Source: Volvox africanus
Lineage: Eukaryota > Chlorophyta > Chlorophyceae > Chlamydomonadales > Volvocaceae
Direction: 5' to 3'
DNA length: 64,000 bases
Assembly: GCA_030268105.1 (NCBI GenBank)
Contig: BSDZ01000004.1
Span: 2,839,001-2,903,000 of the forward strand
Shown: positions 1 through 10,271 of the stretch, piece by piece
Layout of the letters: every line of letters begins with the position of its first letter
Position numbering within the stretch: the first letter of the stretch is position 1
Position numbers and translations under genes: made by a program
Notes under the pieces: model-generated
What the model saw: only the letters and a program-made list of their open reading frames with translations
Databases searched by the model: none
What the model was told of the DNA's origin: nothing

Positions 1-2416
1 GCACCGATTTTGTTTGTCGGTAAGAAGGATGGGACCTTGCGCATGTGCATCGATTACCGGGGGTTGAATGTGAGTACGGTGAAAAATCGCTACCCTTTGT
101 CACGCGTTGACGACCTGTTGGATAAGCTGAAGGGATCAGCTTATTTTTCCTCAATTGACTTGCAACAGGGCTATAATCAGATCCGCATTGCTGCCTCTGA
201 TATCCCGAAAACCGCTTTTCGGACTCCCTTCGGTCACTTCGAGTATACGGTCCTATCGTTTGGTTTGACTAATGCCCCTGCGACGTTTCAGGCGGTTATG
301 GACCGAATGTTTAGGCCGTTTATCGACAGGTTCGTTGTTTGCTACCTGGATGACATCTTGGTATATTCTAAGACGCGCGAGGAGCACTTGGAGCATCTTC
401 GGCTCGTGCTCGACGTTATGAGGCGGGAGCAATTGTTTCCTAAACGCGCCAAATGCTTTTGGGCGCAGCCTCAGGTGGAATATTTGGGCCACATTGTGTC
501 GGCCACTGGTGTGAAGATGGACCCGCGGAAGGTCGCCGTGGTTTGCGATTGGCCCGCGCCTCAGAACCTCACGGAGCTGCGTAAGTTCCTTGGCTTGACC
601 AATTATTTCCGAAAGTTCATTGAAAAATATTCCATCATTGCGGCCCCGCTTACTAACTTAACTCGCAAAGGCGTTTTCGTTTCGCTCGAGTCGTGGACGT
701 CGCAATGCCAGCGGGCATTCGAAGAGCTCAAACGAAGATGTCACCCTTGCATTCCCTGATTACTCGTTGCCGTTTCGTGTTGAGGTAGTGTCTGATGCCT
801 CAATATTTGGAAGCGGCGCTGTATTGTTACAGGAAGGGCGACCGATCGCCTTCACGAGTAAGAAGTTTTCTGGTGCGGAGATTCGCTACACCACCGGGGA
901 ACAGGAGCTTCTGGCAGTGCTGCATGCTTTAAAGGAATGGCACTGTTACCTCGAGGGACGCCCATTTACTTTAAAGACTGACCACAAGCCCCTAACGTTT
1001 TTGCAAAGCGTTCCGACGTTGAACCGCCGTCAGGCTAGGTGGATGGAATACCTAGCTAGGTTCGACTGCACCTGGGAGTACATTTCTGGTAAACTGAATA
1101 TTGCCGATGCTCTCAGTCGACATCCGTCGCTACACGCTGCAATTTTAGCAGCGCCCGTCGTGCGACCGCATAACGAGGAGGTGCCGATCGCGATGGGCCT
1201 CGCGGAGCGGTTAAAGGTTGCCTACAACGCAGATGCCTGGTTCTCGGAGCCGGCTAATGTAGAAAACCTTCGCAAGCAGAATGGCCTTTGGCTACGGACG
1301 GAGGGTGCAGCTACGCAAATCGTCGTTCCGAATGACGACGCGCTACGCTACGACATTCTTGCGCGGTTCCACGAGGACCCGTTAGCAGGACACCCTGGTA
1401 GCAAGCGATTGATCGACTTGGTGCAACGTTCCTTTTGGTGGCCTCGTTTGGCTAAGGATGCAGCGAACTTCGTCCAGACATGCAGTCTGTGCCAGCACAA
1501 TATGGCTTTGTCCGGTAAGGGCCATGGGTTGTTGCAACCGTTGCCTGTCCCGGATGCGCCTTGGGAAAGTGTTTCCATGGACTTCGTAGTCGCGCTGCCC
1601 AAAACTGAGGGGGGATATGATGCGGTGTTCGTAATGGTCGATCGCCTGACTAAGATGGTCCACCTAGCACCATGCACATCGTCCTGCACAGCTGAACAAA
1701 CCGCACGTTTGTTTTTCGACAATGTGGTTCGGTTACACGGGGTTCCCAAAAATGTGATCTCGGACCGCGGTGGGCAGTTCACGTCTAAGTTTTGGGAAGC
1801 GCTCTGCAAGCTAGTTGGCATGCGTGTCAACCTGAGCACAGCGTACCACCCGCAGACTGATGGTCAAACCGAACGCACAAACCGCACGTTGGGTGATATG
1901 TTGCGCAATTATGCTGGTCGCACACCACTCGTTTGGGATACATATTTGACTGCGGCAGAATTCGCGCTTAACAATGCTGTTAACCGCTCTACAGGCAAAA
2001 GTCCGTTCTTTCTTAACTACGGGTTTCATCCCGCGCTACCCATGTGGCGTGAGTTGGAAGTGAACGTGCCTGCTGCTAAGCTTTTTGTCAAATCTTTTAT
2101 GTCCCGAATCACAGACGCGAAGTCGTGTTTGGACGCGGCGCAGCAACGAACGACGGAATACTACAACAAATCCAAGCAGGATGTGACGTTTTCGGAAGGG
2201 CAACTCGTGTTGCTAAGCACCAGGAACTTGTGTTCCTTGGCCGACGGATCCCGAAAACTCTTACCCCGCTGGATTGGTCCGTATCCTGTCGTGCGCATGG
2301 TTGGGAATGTGGCTGTGGAGCTTGCATTGCCCGCTGATATGACCATTCACCCCACGTTTCACGTATCGCTTGTTCGTCCTTACCGTGGTACGGAACCCGT
2401 CCCTGAGCCTGCTAAC
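1..2416 (+). mobile_element. Element X, left part (family-1 chromovirus, 5' end outside window)
   Basis: This is the reverse transcriptase to integrase part of a Ty3/gypsy element that enters from the left edge. It stops at CTAAC (2412-2416), where element Y begins with its TGTTGT terminus. The missing 3' end of X, with the chromodomain, resumes after a second CTAAC at 9954. Its pol sequence is closer to element D than to Y in the linker after RNase H, so X and Y are separate copies rather than halves of one. Confidence 0.9.
1..2416 (+). pseudogene. pol: pol fragment of element X (RT, RNase H, integrase), frameshifted
   Basis: The fragment encodes retrotransposon polymerase functions: cDNA synthesis (RT), removal of the RNA strand (RNase H) and insertion (integrase). 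Visible motifs are the RT active site YLDD near 340-355, RNase H with the VSDAS start near 790, the HHCC zinc-binding region, and a D,D-35-E integrase core with a GPYPV motif. The frame breaks at about 735. Compared with element Y, 11 bases are missing between two CGAA direct repeats, so the deletion probably arose by slippage or microhomology. Translation then runs on from 767 in another frame. Past 2416 the open frame (to 2509) reads into the LTR of Y and is not a real C-terminus. The natural C-terminal chromodomain lies at 9959-10213. Confidence 0.9.
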
Positions 2417-3240
2417 TGTTGTGCTACGGTTCATTTCCCGCCGACGCGTAGGTCGACGCGATCCTATGAGGCGAAGTGCTTTTGTGATGAACGCATTGCA
2501 TATGAATGAATCTGCATGATATAAATGTATTCGTGTACATTTATATATGCATTTGGCATGTTGTCATTATCCATCGCGACATCGCATCATGGCAAATCCG
2601 CCTAGCATGCATGAAAGCCCGAAGCATGGAAGTGCGCATTATGCTCGTGCTACGAAACAATAAGTAATATTATCTGATATAATATTACTTCATTACAGCA
2701 CACGTTGAGAGCGCCGCACTCGTCGCGATGCATGCCCTGCAACCGGATATCGTTATCCGGACCCTTACATCATGCGAATGCCGGAAAGGCTTATACGTTG
2801 TTATGCGTAGACATCGCCTAGACGCAGTAGGGTTGTCACATCTAGGATCGGCCTCCTAATGTGAATCGTACGGCATTGCGATGCTGCGAGTATAACAGAT
2901 GCGAGGACGGCTAAGCTAGACAAGACATTCGATACCGGAGAACACTCGTGTGTTCTATATTACTATTTCTATACACTATTCTACTTAGCCCGAGCTAAGC
3001 CTGAACTTCGCTAATCACCGCCGCGTGATGATTGCTTGCTTCCGGCGCTGACGGCGATTTCGTCCATTGCATCGTTCTGATCCGTAAGACTGTAAGTTAT
3101 ATCTCTCTTCGTCTTGAAGTCTTCCGCTGTCTCTGTTTGCTCTCGCTTGCCTTGCTGTACTTGCAAGTGCTCGCGCATCGGTGTCGATAGTCTCCAGACG
3201 TGCAGATACTTATGAGCAAACGCGAACGAGAGGTACAACA
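2417..3240 (+). repeat. 5' LTR of element Y (824 bp)
   Basis: It starts TGTTGTGC and ends TACAACA, giving 6-bp inverted termini. A PBS follows four bases downstream. Several hairpins lie inside: 12-bp arms at 2662-2690, 7-bp arms at 2743-2760, a bulged 11-bp stem at 2836-2864 and 6-bp arms at 2940-2955. It is near-identical to 9130-9953. Confidence 0.95.
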
Positions 3241-3243
3241 ATT

Positions 3244-3262
3244 TGGTATCGAGACAGGTTCG
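3244..3262 (+). other. Primer binding site of Y
   Basis: TGGTATCGAGACAGGTTCG begins three bases after the LTR. It starts with TGG, complementary to a tRNA CCA end, and its TGGTATC start resembles the initiator-methionine tRNA PBS common in plant LTR elements. The same sequence occurs at this place in C, D and E. Confidence 0.85.
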
Positions 3263-3307
3263 TTGCCTAACTGTCTCTCTTTGTCTAATCGGAAGTAGGT
3301 TCTTTCT

Positions 3308-3741
3308 ATGGCGAGTTCCAGCGACGAACCACGAGGACCGCTAGATACTTTTGCCGAAGACTTAGGCCGCGCCGTTTTGGACGCCGCCGCTTCCGGTTTG
3401 TAATTGTTTAATTGCTTTTGCTTAGATTGCTGCACTTGTTGTGTAAGTGTACGCTCTGAGTCGCAGGTAATCTCAGTGCACCGGCATTGCTTGCCGCGGC
3501 GACTGAGACCGGCGTTCGTCCGGACCAGTTGGCGACTCTCATTGCCCAAACCACGGAGATCAGGACTCAGCTGGGCAATTACTTGCTGAGTTTGCTGAAT
3601 CTTCTCAAGAGTACTGTCGGTAGGCTCACCGAATTGTTTTGTACTCTTGCATTTGCGATAGAAGTCGGCTTCTATTACGCAAAACTAGGGTATCGTTTCG
3701 TGCTCCATGTCCGCGGAACACGACGATACGCCGCACACTAG
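3308..3741 (+). CDS. Possible small spliced ORF in the leader upstream of gag (Y copy)
   Basis: An ATG at 3308 opens a 31-codon frame ending in TAA at 3401-3403. A GT at 3400 and a CAG ending at 3476 would remove a 77-nt intron that contains this stop. They would join the frame to the open frame that reaches 3741, giving about 118 codons. The product would be Ala/Leu-rich with a C-terminal hydrophobic stretch. It overlaps the start of gag (3707) in a different frame. The arrangement has exactly the same length in C (43995-43562), D (48943-49376) and E (61656-62089). Substitutions between copies are not clearly synonymous, so coding is unproven. The alternative is an untranslated leader with upstream ORFs. 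Confidence 0.3.
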
Positions 3742-4942
3742 CCTAGCTAGCCAACCCGATTTCGTTGTAGCTGCTAGAGCGCCGGATAGAGGTCTTGAGA
3801 CTGTTGGCGCGCGAGCCACTCAAGAGCCCCTTTTCCTTCAGACCCCTGCTCACTTAATTGTGCCGCATTCAGCAGTGAACACGAATATGGACAACACTGC
3901 TGGACCAAGGGTTCTGCCATTACCTCAAGCTCGAGGGCACGATGACATCCCTGAGGTGATGAGATTGTCGATTCCCGTTCCTAGGCTCAATATTTCGCTG
4001 ACCGACAAGACACCAGGGCATAGCATAGCCGACGCAACTCGTGCGTACGTGCGTGACGCTAAAAAGTACCTCCAAGCTGTTCATGGTGGCGATAATGACG
4101 GTATCAGGTGTCTCTTCGTTGGTAACACCCTCGAGGGCGCAGCGAAGGACTGGTATCGCAATTGGACCAACGCCCGGGGCAGCTATACTTTTGACGAGTT
4201 AGTCGCCGCTTTGCTCGCACGATTCGCTACTGAGGTTCAAGCACGCGATGTGGAAGCTCGTAACGTTTTGGCAGCCGGTAGCTACCACATGCGTCGGGAT
4301 GAAAATGTACCTGCGTACCAGTCACGCTTCGAAGCACTTGTGACTCCCATTGCTGACCTCACCGAATCTGAGCGTGTCTTTTGGTTTAGGCGAGGCCTAA
4401 CGAAACTTTTGGCTAAATGGTGCGCCACTGACTTGGTTGGAGCGCAGATCAAGTCGTATGACGCGTTGGTCGCTTTTGCTAAGGGCGCGGAGATACGACT
4501 CCTTGCCGGCGAGGAAGAAGTCAAGTCTGTCCCTCGTGCAAATGCCGTGCAAGTGCAGGATCCGCTTGGGGAAGCTGTAGCTCTCGACCAGGACCTCGGC
4601 GCGACCCGCCCCACGCCTACTGCCGCGACGCGACGCAGCAACGGGCAACGCAAGGCGCGCGGGGGCGCTAGCTCGGGTGTCCGTGGTACAGGAGGAGCAG
4701 GTCCGAGCTCGGACCCAGCTAGGAACAGGAAGCGTGGTGGTGCGCCGTCGTCGGCAGCCGCACAGCGTTCCGACCCCAACGCGAAGCGTACTCGTACGGA
4801 CGACACATTTATGCCAAAATGGAATTGCAATCGTTCCGAATTCGAGCGTCGAAAATTGGCCAACGTTTGTCTACGGTGTGCGGAGAGCCATTCTACGAAG
4901 GATTGCCCTCTAATGCCGCCGTTTGTACCTCAGCCGAAATAG
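3707..4942 (+). CDS. gag: Gag polyprotein of Y (411 aa)
   Basis: Gag forms the capsid of the intracellular particle and binds the element RNA. The protein has an N-terminal spacer, a retrotransposon-gag helical region around residues 90-250 (including the WF-rich VFWFRRGL segment), a basic Gly/Arg-rich tract around 300-360 and one zinc knuckle at about 388-400. The knuckle reads C-x2-C-x3-H-x4-C, one residue shorter than the usual CCHC box, and all family-1 copies show the same spacing. The frame ends in TAG at 4940-4942 and pol continues in the same frame. The ATG at 3707 is the first in the long frame. No inactivating change is visible. Confidence 0.92.
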   Translation: MSAEHDDTPHTSLASQPDFVVAARAPDRGLETVGARATQEPLFLQTPAHLIVPHSAVNTNMDNTAGPRVLPLPQARGHDDIPEVMRLSIPVPRLNISLTDKTPGHSIADATRAYVRDAKKYLQAVHGGDNDGIRCLFVGNTLEGAAKDWYRNWTNARGSYTFDELVAALLARFATEVQARDVEARNVLAAGSYHMRRDENVPAYQSRFEALVTPIADLTESERVFWFRRGLTKLLAKWCATDLVGAQIKSYDALVAFAKGAEIRLLAGEEEVKSVPRANAVQVQDPLGEAVALDQDLGATRPTPTAATRRSNGQRKARGGASSGVRGTGGAGPSSDPARNRKRGGAPSSAAAQRSDPNAKRTRTDDTFMPKWNCNRSEFERRKLANVCLRCAESHSTKDCPLMPPFVPQPK

Positions 4943-4981
4943 GGGCTTGCCCGGGTTCCTGTGGAGGGGGCACCACCCGGG
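4940..4981 (+). promoter_or_regulatory. UAG readthrough signal with hairpin between gag and pol (Y)
   Basis: TAG (4940-4942) is followed by a 7-nt spacer, then CCCGGGT (4950-4956), an 18-nt loop, and ACCCGGG (4975-4981), which pair perfectly. gag and pol are in the same frame, so reading through this one stop gives Gag-Pol. The same layout occurs in C (with one G-U pair), D, E and the separate family F, where two base pairs differ in a compensatory way. It resembles the stop plus short spacer plus structure arrangement of gammaretroviral readthrough. The effect on translation is inferred. Confidence 0.8.
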
Positions 4982-7900
4982 ATTTCTGAACTAACGCGTG
5001 GTCGGTGGTCATCCTTACGGCCAGCCGTTAAGGCATTGTTGCCTTGTGTACTTGGACACATCGAGCGAGTCATTGCGCGACGCATCACGCTTGACGGACG
5101 CACGGGACTTCTCTGCTTCGACCCGTTGTGTAATTTGTTTACACCTCGCCGTCCCCTGTCGTCTATTGATCTGTCTAACCACGTGGTTTTGTTCATCCCC
5201 TCGTCTCTGCGTGAGATGTCGGAACAGTTGGCCATATACAGGAGATGTAGGCGTCAATATCCAGGCACTGCCGCATGTGTATTACTCCCTGCTTTCTGTC
5301 GGCGCAAGGCAGAGGCATTGTTAAGGGGTATGCGGCATGTCCACCGGTTCGAGCCGGGCACCGTTTTGTTTAATGGTGTGGATCGGGAGGGTACGCTGGC
5401 TCCGTGGCCACACCTACCCTACTCGGTTGACGTTTGGTACGAAGCTCCTGATGGGGGTGCCGTTGGTTACGGACCCGCCTTAAGTGCACTGACGTTGTCT
5501 GCTGGGCAGTCGCTCGTAGATAACCGTGTCCCTGTGGTTCAGATCGGTTTGAATGGCCGTACTCTGAAGGCACTTGTTGACACCGGTGCCAGCGACGACT
5601 TCATCTCTGTCGCAGAGGTGAATGCGCTGGGGTTGTCCCCAGAGTCGTCTGATTGTCCACAGGTTACCCTTGCTGACGGGGGTAAGCATCCCATCGTGGG
5701 CAGGATTACCCTTAGCCTATCGTTAGGCCCTTTGCGTGTTGTGACCCGGCCGTACGTGCTGCAGGGCTTAGCAGAGACTGCACCGTACATAATGGGGTCG
5801 TCGACATTACGACAGTACCGCGCGCGCATCGACATGGAGACCGCAACCCTGCATATGTGCAAGGGTACTCTGTCGATTAAGGTACCTTTCCTGTCGTTCG
5901 AACATGTCACACCAAAGGAGGGCGAAACTGAGGCGGTGCCTATGGTTAATTTCGCTGTGACCGCAATGGCCGCGCGAATCGAACCAGAGCTAGTCGGGCG
6001 TAAGGAGGCCGTCCGTTTGTTACGGAAGGGTGCCCACGGACTGCTTTTAAGGCCGCGGGTGAGCTGTTGTGTCACCACCGCGCAGATTTCTGCGGATCCT
6101 GAGGTTGAGGCCCTACTGTCGCAGTATGAGGACGTCTTTAAAGATATCCCTGGCCTACCACCTATGCGTCCTGTTGATCACACAATCCCTCTCATGCCTG
6201 GAGCGCAGCCTACAGCCCGGCCAATGTACAGGTTGAGTCCATTGGAGCTGGACGAGGTAAAGTGCCAGGTGACGGATTTGCTCGCGAAGGGTATGATACG
6301 CCCCAGCACATCCCCGTTTTCTGCACCAATTTTGTTTGTCGGTAAGAAGGATGGGACCTTGCGCATGTGCATTGATTACCGGGGGTTAAATGCGAATACG
6401 GTGAAAAATCGCTACCCTTTGCCACGCGTTGACGACCTGTTGGATAAGCTGAAGGGCTCGGCTTATTTTTCCTCAATTGACTTACAACAGGGCTACAATC
6501 AGATTCGCATCGCTGCCTCTGATATCCCGAAAACCGCTTTTCGGACGCCCTTCAGTCACTTCGAGTATACGGTCCTATCGTTTGGTTTGACTAATGCCCC
6601 TGCGACGTTTCAGGCGGTTATGGACCGAATGTTTAGGCCGTTTATCGACAGGTTCGTTGTTTGCTACCTGGATGACATCTTGGTATATTCTAAGACGCGC
6701 GAGGAGCACTTGGAGCATCTTCGGCTCGTGCTCGACGTTATGAGGCGGGAGCAATTGTTTGCTAAACGCGCCAAATGCTTTTGGGCGCAGCCTCAGGTGG
6801 AATATTTGGGCCACATTGTGTCGGCCACCGGTGTGAAGATGGACCCGCGGAAGGTCGCCGTGGTTCGCGATTGGCCCGCGCCTCAGAACCTCACGGAGCT
6901 GCGTAAGTTCCTTGGCTTGACCAATTATTTCCGAAAGTTCATTGAAAAATATTCCATCATTGCGGCCCCGCTTACTAACTTAACTCGCAAAGGCGTTTTC
7001 GTTTCGCTCGAGTCGTGGACGTCGCAATGCCAGCGGGCATTCGAAGAGCTCAAACGAATCATTGCCGAAGATGTCACCCTTGCATTCCCTGATTACTCGT
7101 TGCCATTTCGTGTTGAGGTAGTGTCTGATGCCTCAATATTTGGAAGCGGCGCTGTATTGTTACAGGAAGGGCGACCGATCGCCTTCACGAGTAAGGAGTT
7201 TTCTGGTGCGGAGATTCGCTACACCACCGGGGAACAGGAGCTTCTGGCAGTGCTGCATGCTTTAAAGGAATGGCGCTGTTACCTCGAGGGACGCCCATTT
7301 ACTTTAAAGACTGACCATAAGCCCCTAACGTTTTTGCAAAGCGTTCCGACGTTGAACCGCCGTCAAGCTAGGTGGATGGAATATCTAGCTAGGTTCAACT
7401 GCACCTGGGAGTATATTTCTGGTAAATTGAATATTGCCGATGCTCTCAGTCGACATCCGTCGCTACACGCTGCAATTTTGGCAGCACCCGTCGTGCGGCC
7501 GCGTAGCGAGGAGGTTCCGATCGCGACGGACCTCACGGAGCGGTTGAAGGTTGCCTACAGCGCAGACGCCTGGTTCGCGGACCCGGCTAATGTAGAAAAC
7601 CTTCGCAAACAGAATGGCCTTTGGCTACGAACGGAGGGTGCAGCTACGCAAATCGTCGTTCCGAACGACGACGCGCTACGCTACGACATCCTTGCACGGT
7701 TCCACGAGGACCCGTTAGCAGGACACCCTGGTAGCAAGCGATTGATCGACTTGGTGCAACGTTCCTTTTGGTGGCCTCGTTTGGCTAACGATGTGGCGAA
7801 CTTCGTACAGACATGCAGTCTGTGCCAGCGCAATAAGGCTTTGTCCGGTAAGGGCCATGGGTTGTTGCAACCGTTGCCTGTCCCGGATGCGCCTTGGGAA

Positions 7901-9070
7901 AGTGTTTCCATGGACTTCGTAGTCGCGCTGCCCAAAACTGAGGGGGGATACGATGCGGTGTTCGTAATGGTCGATCGTCTGACTAAGATGGTTCACCTAG
8001 CACCATGCACATCATCCTGCACGGCTGAGCAAACCGCACGATTGTTTTTCGACAATGTGGTTCGGTTACACGGGGTTCCCAAAAATGTGATCTCGGACCG
8101 CGGTGGACAGTTCACGTCTAAGTTTTGGGAAGCGCTCTGCAAACTAGTTGGCATGCGCGTCAACCTGAGCACAGCGTATCACCCGCAGACTGATGGTCAA
8201 ACCGAACGCACAAACCGCACGTTGGGTGATATGTTGCGCAATTATGCTGGTCGCACACCACTTGTTTGGGATACATATTTGACTGCGGCAGAATTCGCGC
8301 TTAACAATGCTGTTAACCGCTCTACAGGCAAAAGTCCGTTCTTTCTTAACTACGGGTTTCATCCCGCGCTACCCGTGTGGCGTGAGTTGGAAGTGAACGT
8401 GCCTGCTGCTAAACTTTTTGCCAAGTCTTTTATGTCCCGAATCACAGACGCGAAGTCGTGTTTGGACGCGGCGCAGCAACGAACGACAGAACACTACAAC
8501 AAATCCAAGCAGGATGTGACGTTTTCGGAAGGGCAACTCGTGTTGCTAAGCACCAAGAACTTGCGTTCCTTGGCCGACGGATCCCGAAAACTCTTACCCC
8601 GCTGGATTGGTCCGTATCCTGTCATGCGCATGGTTGGGAATGTGGCTGTGCAGCTTGCATTGCCCGCTGATATGACCATTCACCCCACGTTTCACGTATC
8701 GCTTGTTCGTCCGTATCGTGGTACGGAACCCGTCCCTGAGCCTGCTAACTGTTGTGCTACGGTCCAGACGTGCAGATACTTATGAGCAAACGCGAACGAG
8801 AGGTACAACACTAACGCCCCCGCAGCGATCGAACCAGTTCCCGAGACCTGGATCGCTGGTAAACAGAAGTTTTACGATGTGGAGCGGGTGTTAGATTATC
8901 GCGCGCGTCGTGTGGGCCGACACCGACGTAAGCGAACAGTACACGAGTACTTGGTTAAGTGGACAGGGTATACCGACGAGCACAACTCATGGGAACCGGC
9001 ACGCAACTTCTCACAGGACATGAAACCCCTGCTCGAAGAAGCCCGCAAACGTGCCACACAAGCCCAATGA
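4943..9070 (+). pseudogene. pol: pol of Y: protease, RT, RNase H, integrase, chromodomain, interrupted near the 3' end
   Basis: This is the enzyme part of the Gag-Pol polyprotein, entered by readthrough of the UAG at 4940. In order it shows a DTGA aspartic protease (near 5580), RT with YLDD (near 6665), RNase H (near 7125-7330), an HHCC zinc region and D,D-35-E integrase (near 7720-8215), a GPYPV module, and a C-terminal chromodomain (8870-9050). A 61-bp LTR remnant plus a 5-bp duplication (66 bp, frame-neutral) sits between integrase and chromodomain. It brings a TGA at 8783-8785, so the main frame ends there and the chromodomain is cut off. Everything upstream of the remnant is open. Confidence 0.92.
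8750..8810 (+). repeat. 61-bp internally deleted LTR remnant with CTAAC target duplication
   Basis: It consists of the first 14 bases of the family-1 LTR joined directly to its last 47 bases. CTAAC flanks both sides (8745-8749 and 8811-8815). The retained 3' end matches the LTRs of Y and not the outer LTR of X. It occupies exactly the pol position at which Y itself sits inside X. Confidence 0.92.
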
Positions 9071-9113
9071 CCCCTGCAGTCGATGCTGTATGATGCAGCG
9101 AGGACGCTGCATA

Positions 9114-9125
9114 CGGGAGGGGGGA
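9114..9125 (+). other. Polypurine tract of Y
   Basis: A run of G and A (GGGAGGGGGGAT type) lies just upstream of the 3' LTR start and should prime plus-strand DNA. The same tract precedes the 3' LTRs of X, C and D. Confidence 0.8.
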
Positions 9126-9129
9126 TAAT

Positions 9130-9953
9130 TGTTGTGCTACGGTTCATTTCCCGCCGACGCGTAGGTCGACGCGATCCTATGAGGCGAAGTGCTTTTGTGA
9201 TGAACGCATTGCATATGAATGAATCTGCATGATATAAATGTATTCGTGTATATTTATATATGCATTTGGCATGTTGTCATTATCCATCGCGACATCGCAT
9301 CATGGCAAATCCGCCTAGCATGCATGAAAGCCCGAAGCATGGAAGTGCGCATTATGCTCGTGCTACGAAACAATAAGTAATATTATCTGATATAATATTA
9401 CTTCATTACAGCACACGTTGAGAGCGCCGCACTCGTCGCGATGCATGCCCTGCAACCGGATATCGTTATCCGGACCCTTACATCATGCGAATGCCGGAAA
9501 GGCTTATACGTTGTTATGCGTAGACATCGCCTAGACGCAGTAGGGTTGTCACATCTAGGATCGGCCTCCTAATGTGAATCGTACGGCATTGCGATGCTGC
9601 GAGTATAACAGATGCGAGGACGGCTAAGCTAGACAAGACATTCGATACCGGAGAACACTCGTGTGTTCTATATTACTATTTCTATACACTATTCTACTTA
9701 GCCCGAGCTAAGCCTGAACTTCGCTAATCACCGCCGCGTGATGATTGCTTGCTTCCGGCGCTGACGGCGATTTCGTCCATTGCATCGTTCTGATCCGTAA
9801 GACTGTAAGTTATATCTCTCTTCGTCTTGAAGTCTTCCGCTGTCTCTGTTTGCTCGTGCTTGTCTTGCTGTACTTGCAAGTGCTCGCGCATCGGTGTCGA
9901 TAGTCTCCAGACGTGCAGATACTTATGAGCAAACGCGAACGAGAGGTACAACA
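9130..9953 (+). repeat. 3' LTR of element Y (824 bp)
   Basis: TGTTGT and ACAACA termini. It pairs with 2417-3240, with about four differences seen by eye, three of them clustered near 9855-9865. It is followed by CTAAC and the continuing pol of X. Confidence 0.95.
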
Positions 9954-10213
9954 CTAACGCCCCCGCAGTGATCGAACCAGTTCCCGAGACCTGGATCGCT
10001 GGTAAACAGAAGTTTTACGATGTGGAGCGGGTGTTAGATTATCGCGCGCATCGTGTGGGCCGACACCGACATAAGCGGACAGTACACGAGTACTTGGTCA
10101 AGTGGACAGGGTATACCAGCAAGCACAACTCATGGGAACCGGCACGCAACTTCTCGCAGGACATGAAGCCCCTGCTCGAAGAAGCCCGCAAACATGCCAC
10201 GCAAGCCCAATGA
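9954..10213 (+). pseudogene. pol: 3' end of element X pol (chromodomain)
   Basis: This continues X pol after the CTAAC duplication. It encodes a linker and a chromodomain ([10 protein letters not shown] start, [11 protein letters not shown] core, NSWEPARNF), ending in TGA. The chromodomain probably steers integration by binding modified histones, as known for chromoviruses. It is separated from its integrase by the 7.5-kb insertion of Y, so it is not functional in place. Confidence 0.88.
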
Positions 10214-10271
10214 CCCTGCAGTCGATGCTGTATGAAGCAGCGAGGACGCTGCATACGGGAGGGGGGATAAT

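Larger units (their letters stand above)
2417..9953 (+). mobile_element. Element Y, complete family-1 chromovirus nested in X
   Basis: This is a complete LTR retrotransposon: LTR, PBS, gag, UAG, pol, polypurine tract, LTR. It is flanked by the 5-bp target duplication CTAAC (2412-2416 and 9954-9958), and the pol of X continues on both sides. The two LTRs are both 824 bp, and I count only about four differences between them. They share private markers, including a short form of the ATG-rich stretch 100 bp in, that the outer LTR of X lacks. Y therefore inserted into X recently. Its pol is interrupted by a 61-bp LTR remnant, so Y is unlikely to make an intact polyprotein. Confidence 0.93.

Noticed and set aside
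2417..2509. C-terminal extension of X pol past CTAAC
   Set aside because: It is translated LTR sequence of Y. The real end of pol with the chromodomain is at 9959-10213.
4940..4942. Genome-wide reassignment of UAG to an amino acid
   Set aside because: The pol frames of about 1300 codons in several copies contain no UAG at all, and copia and other remnants show UAG as an ordinary disabling stop. A local readthrough signal fits better.
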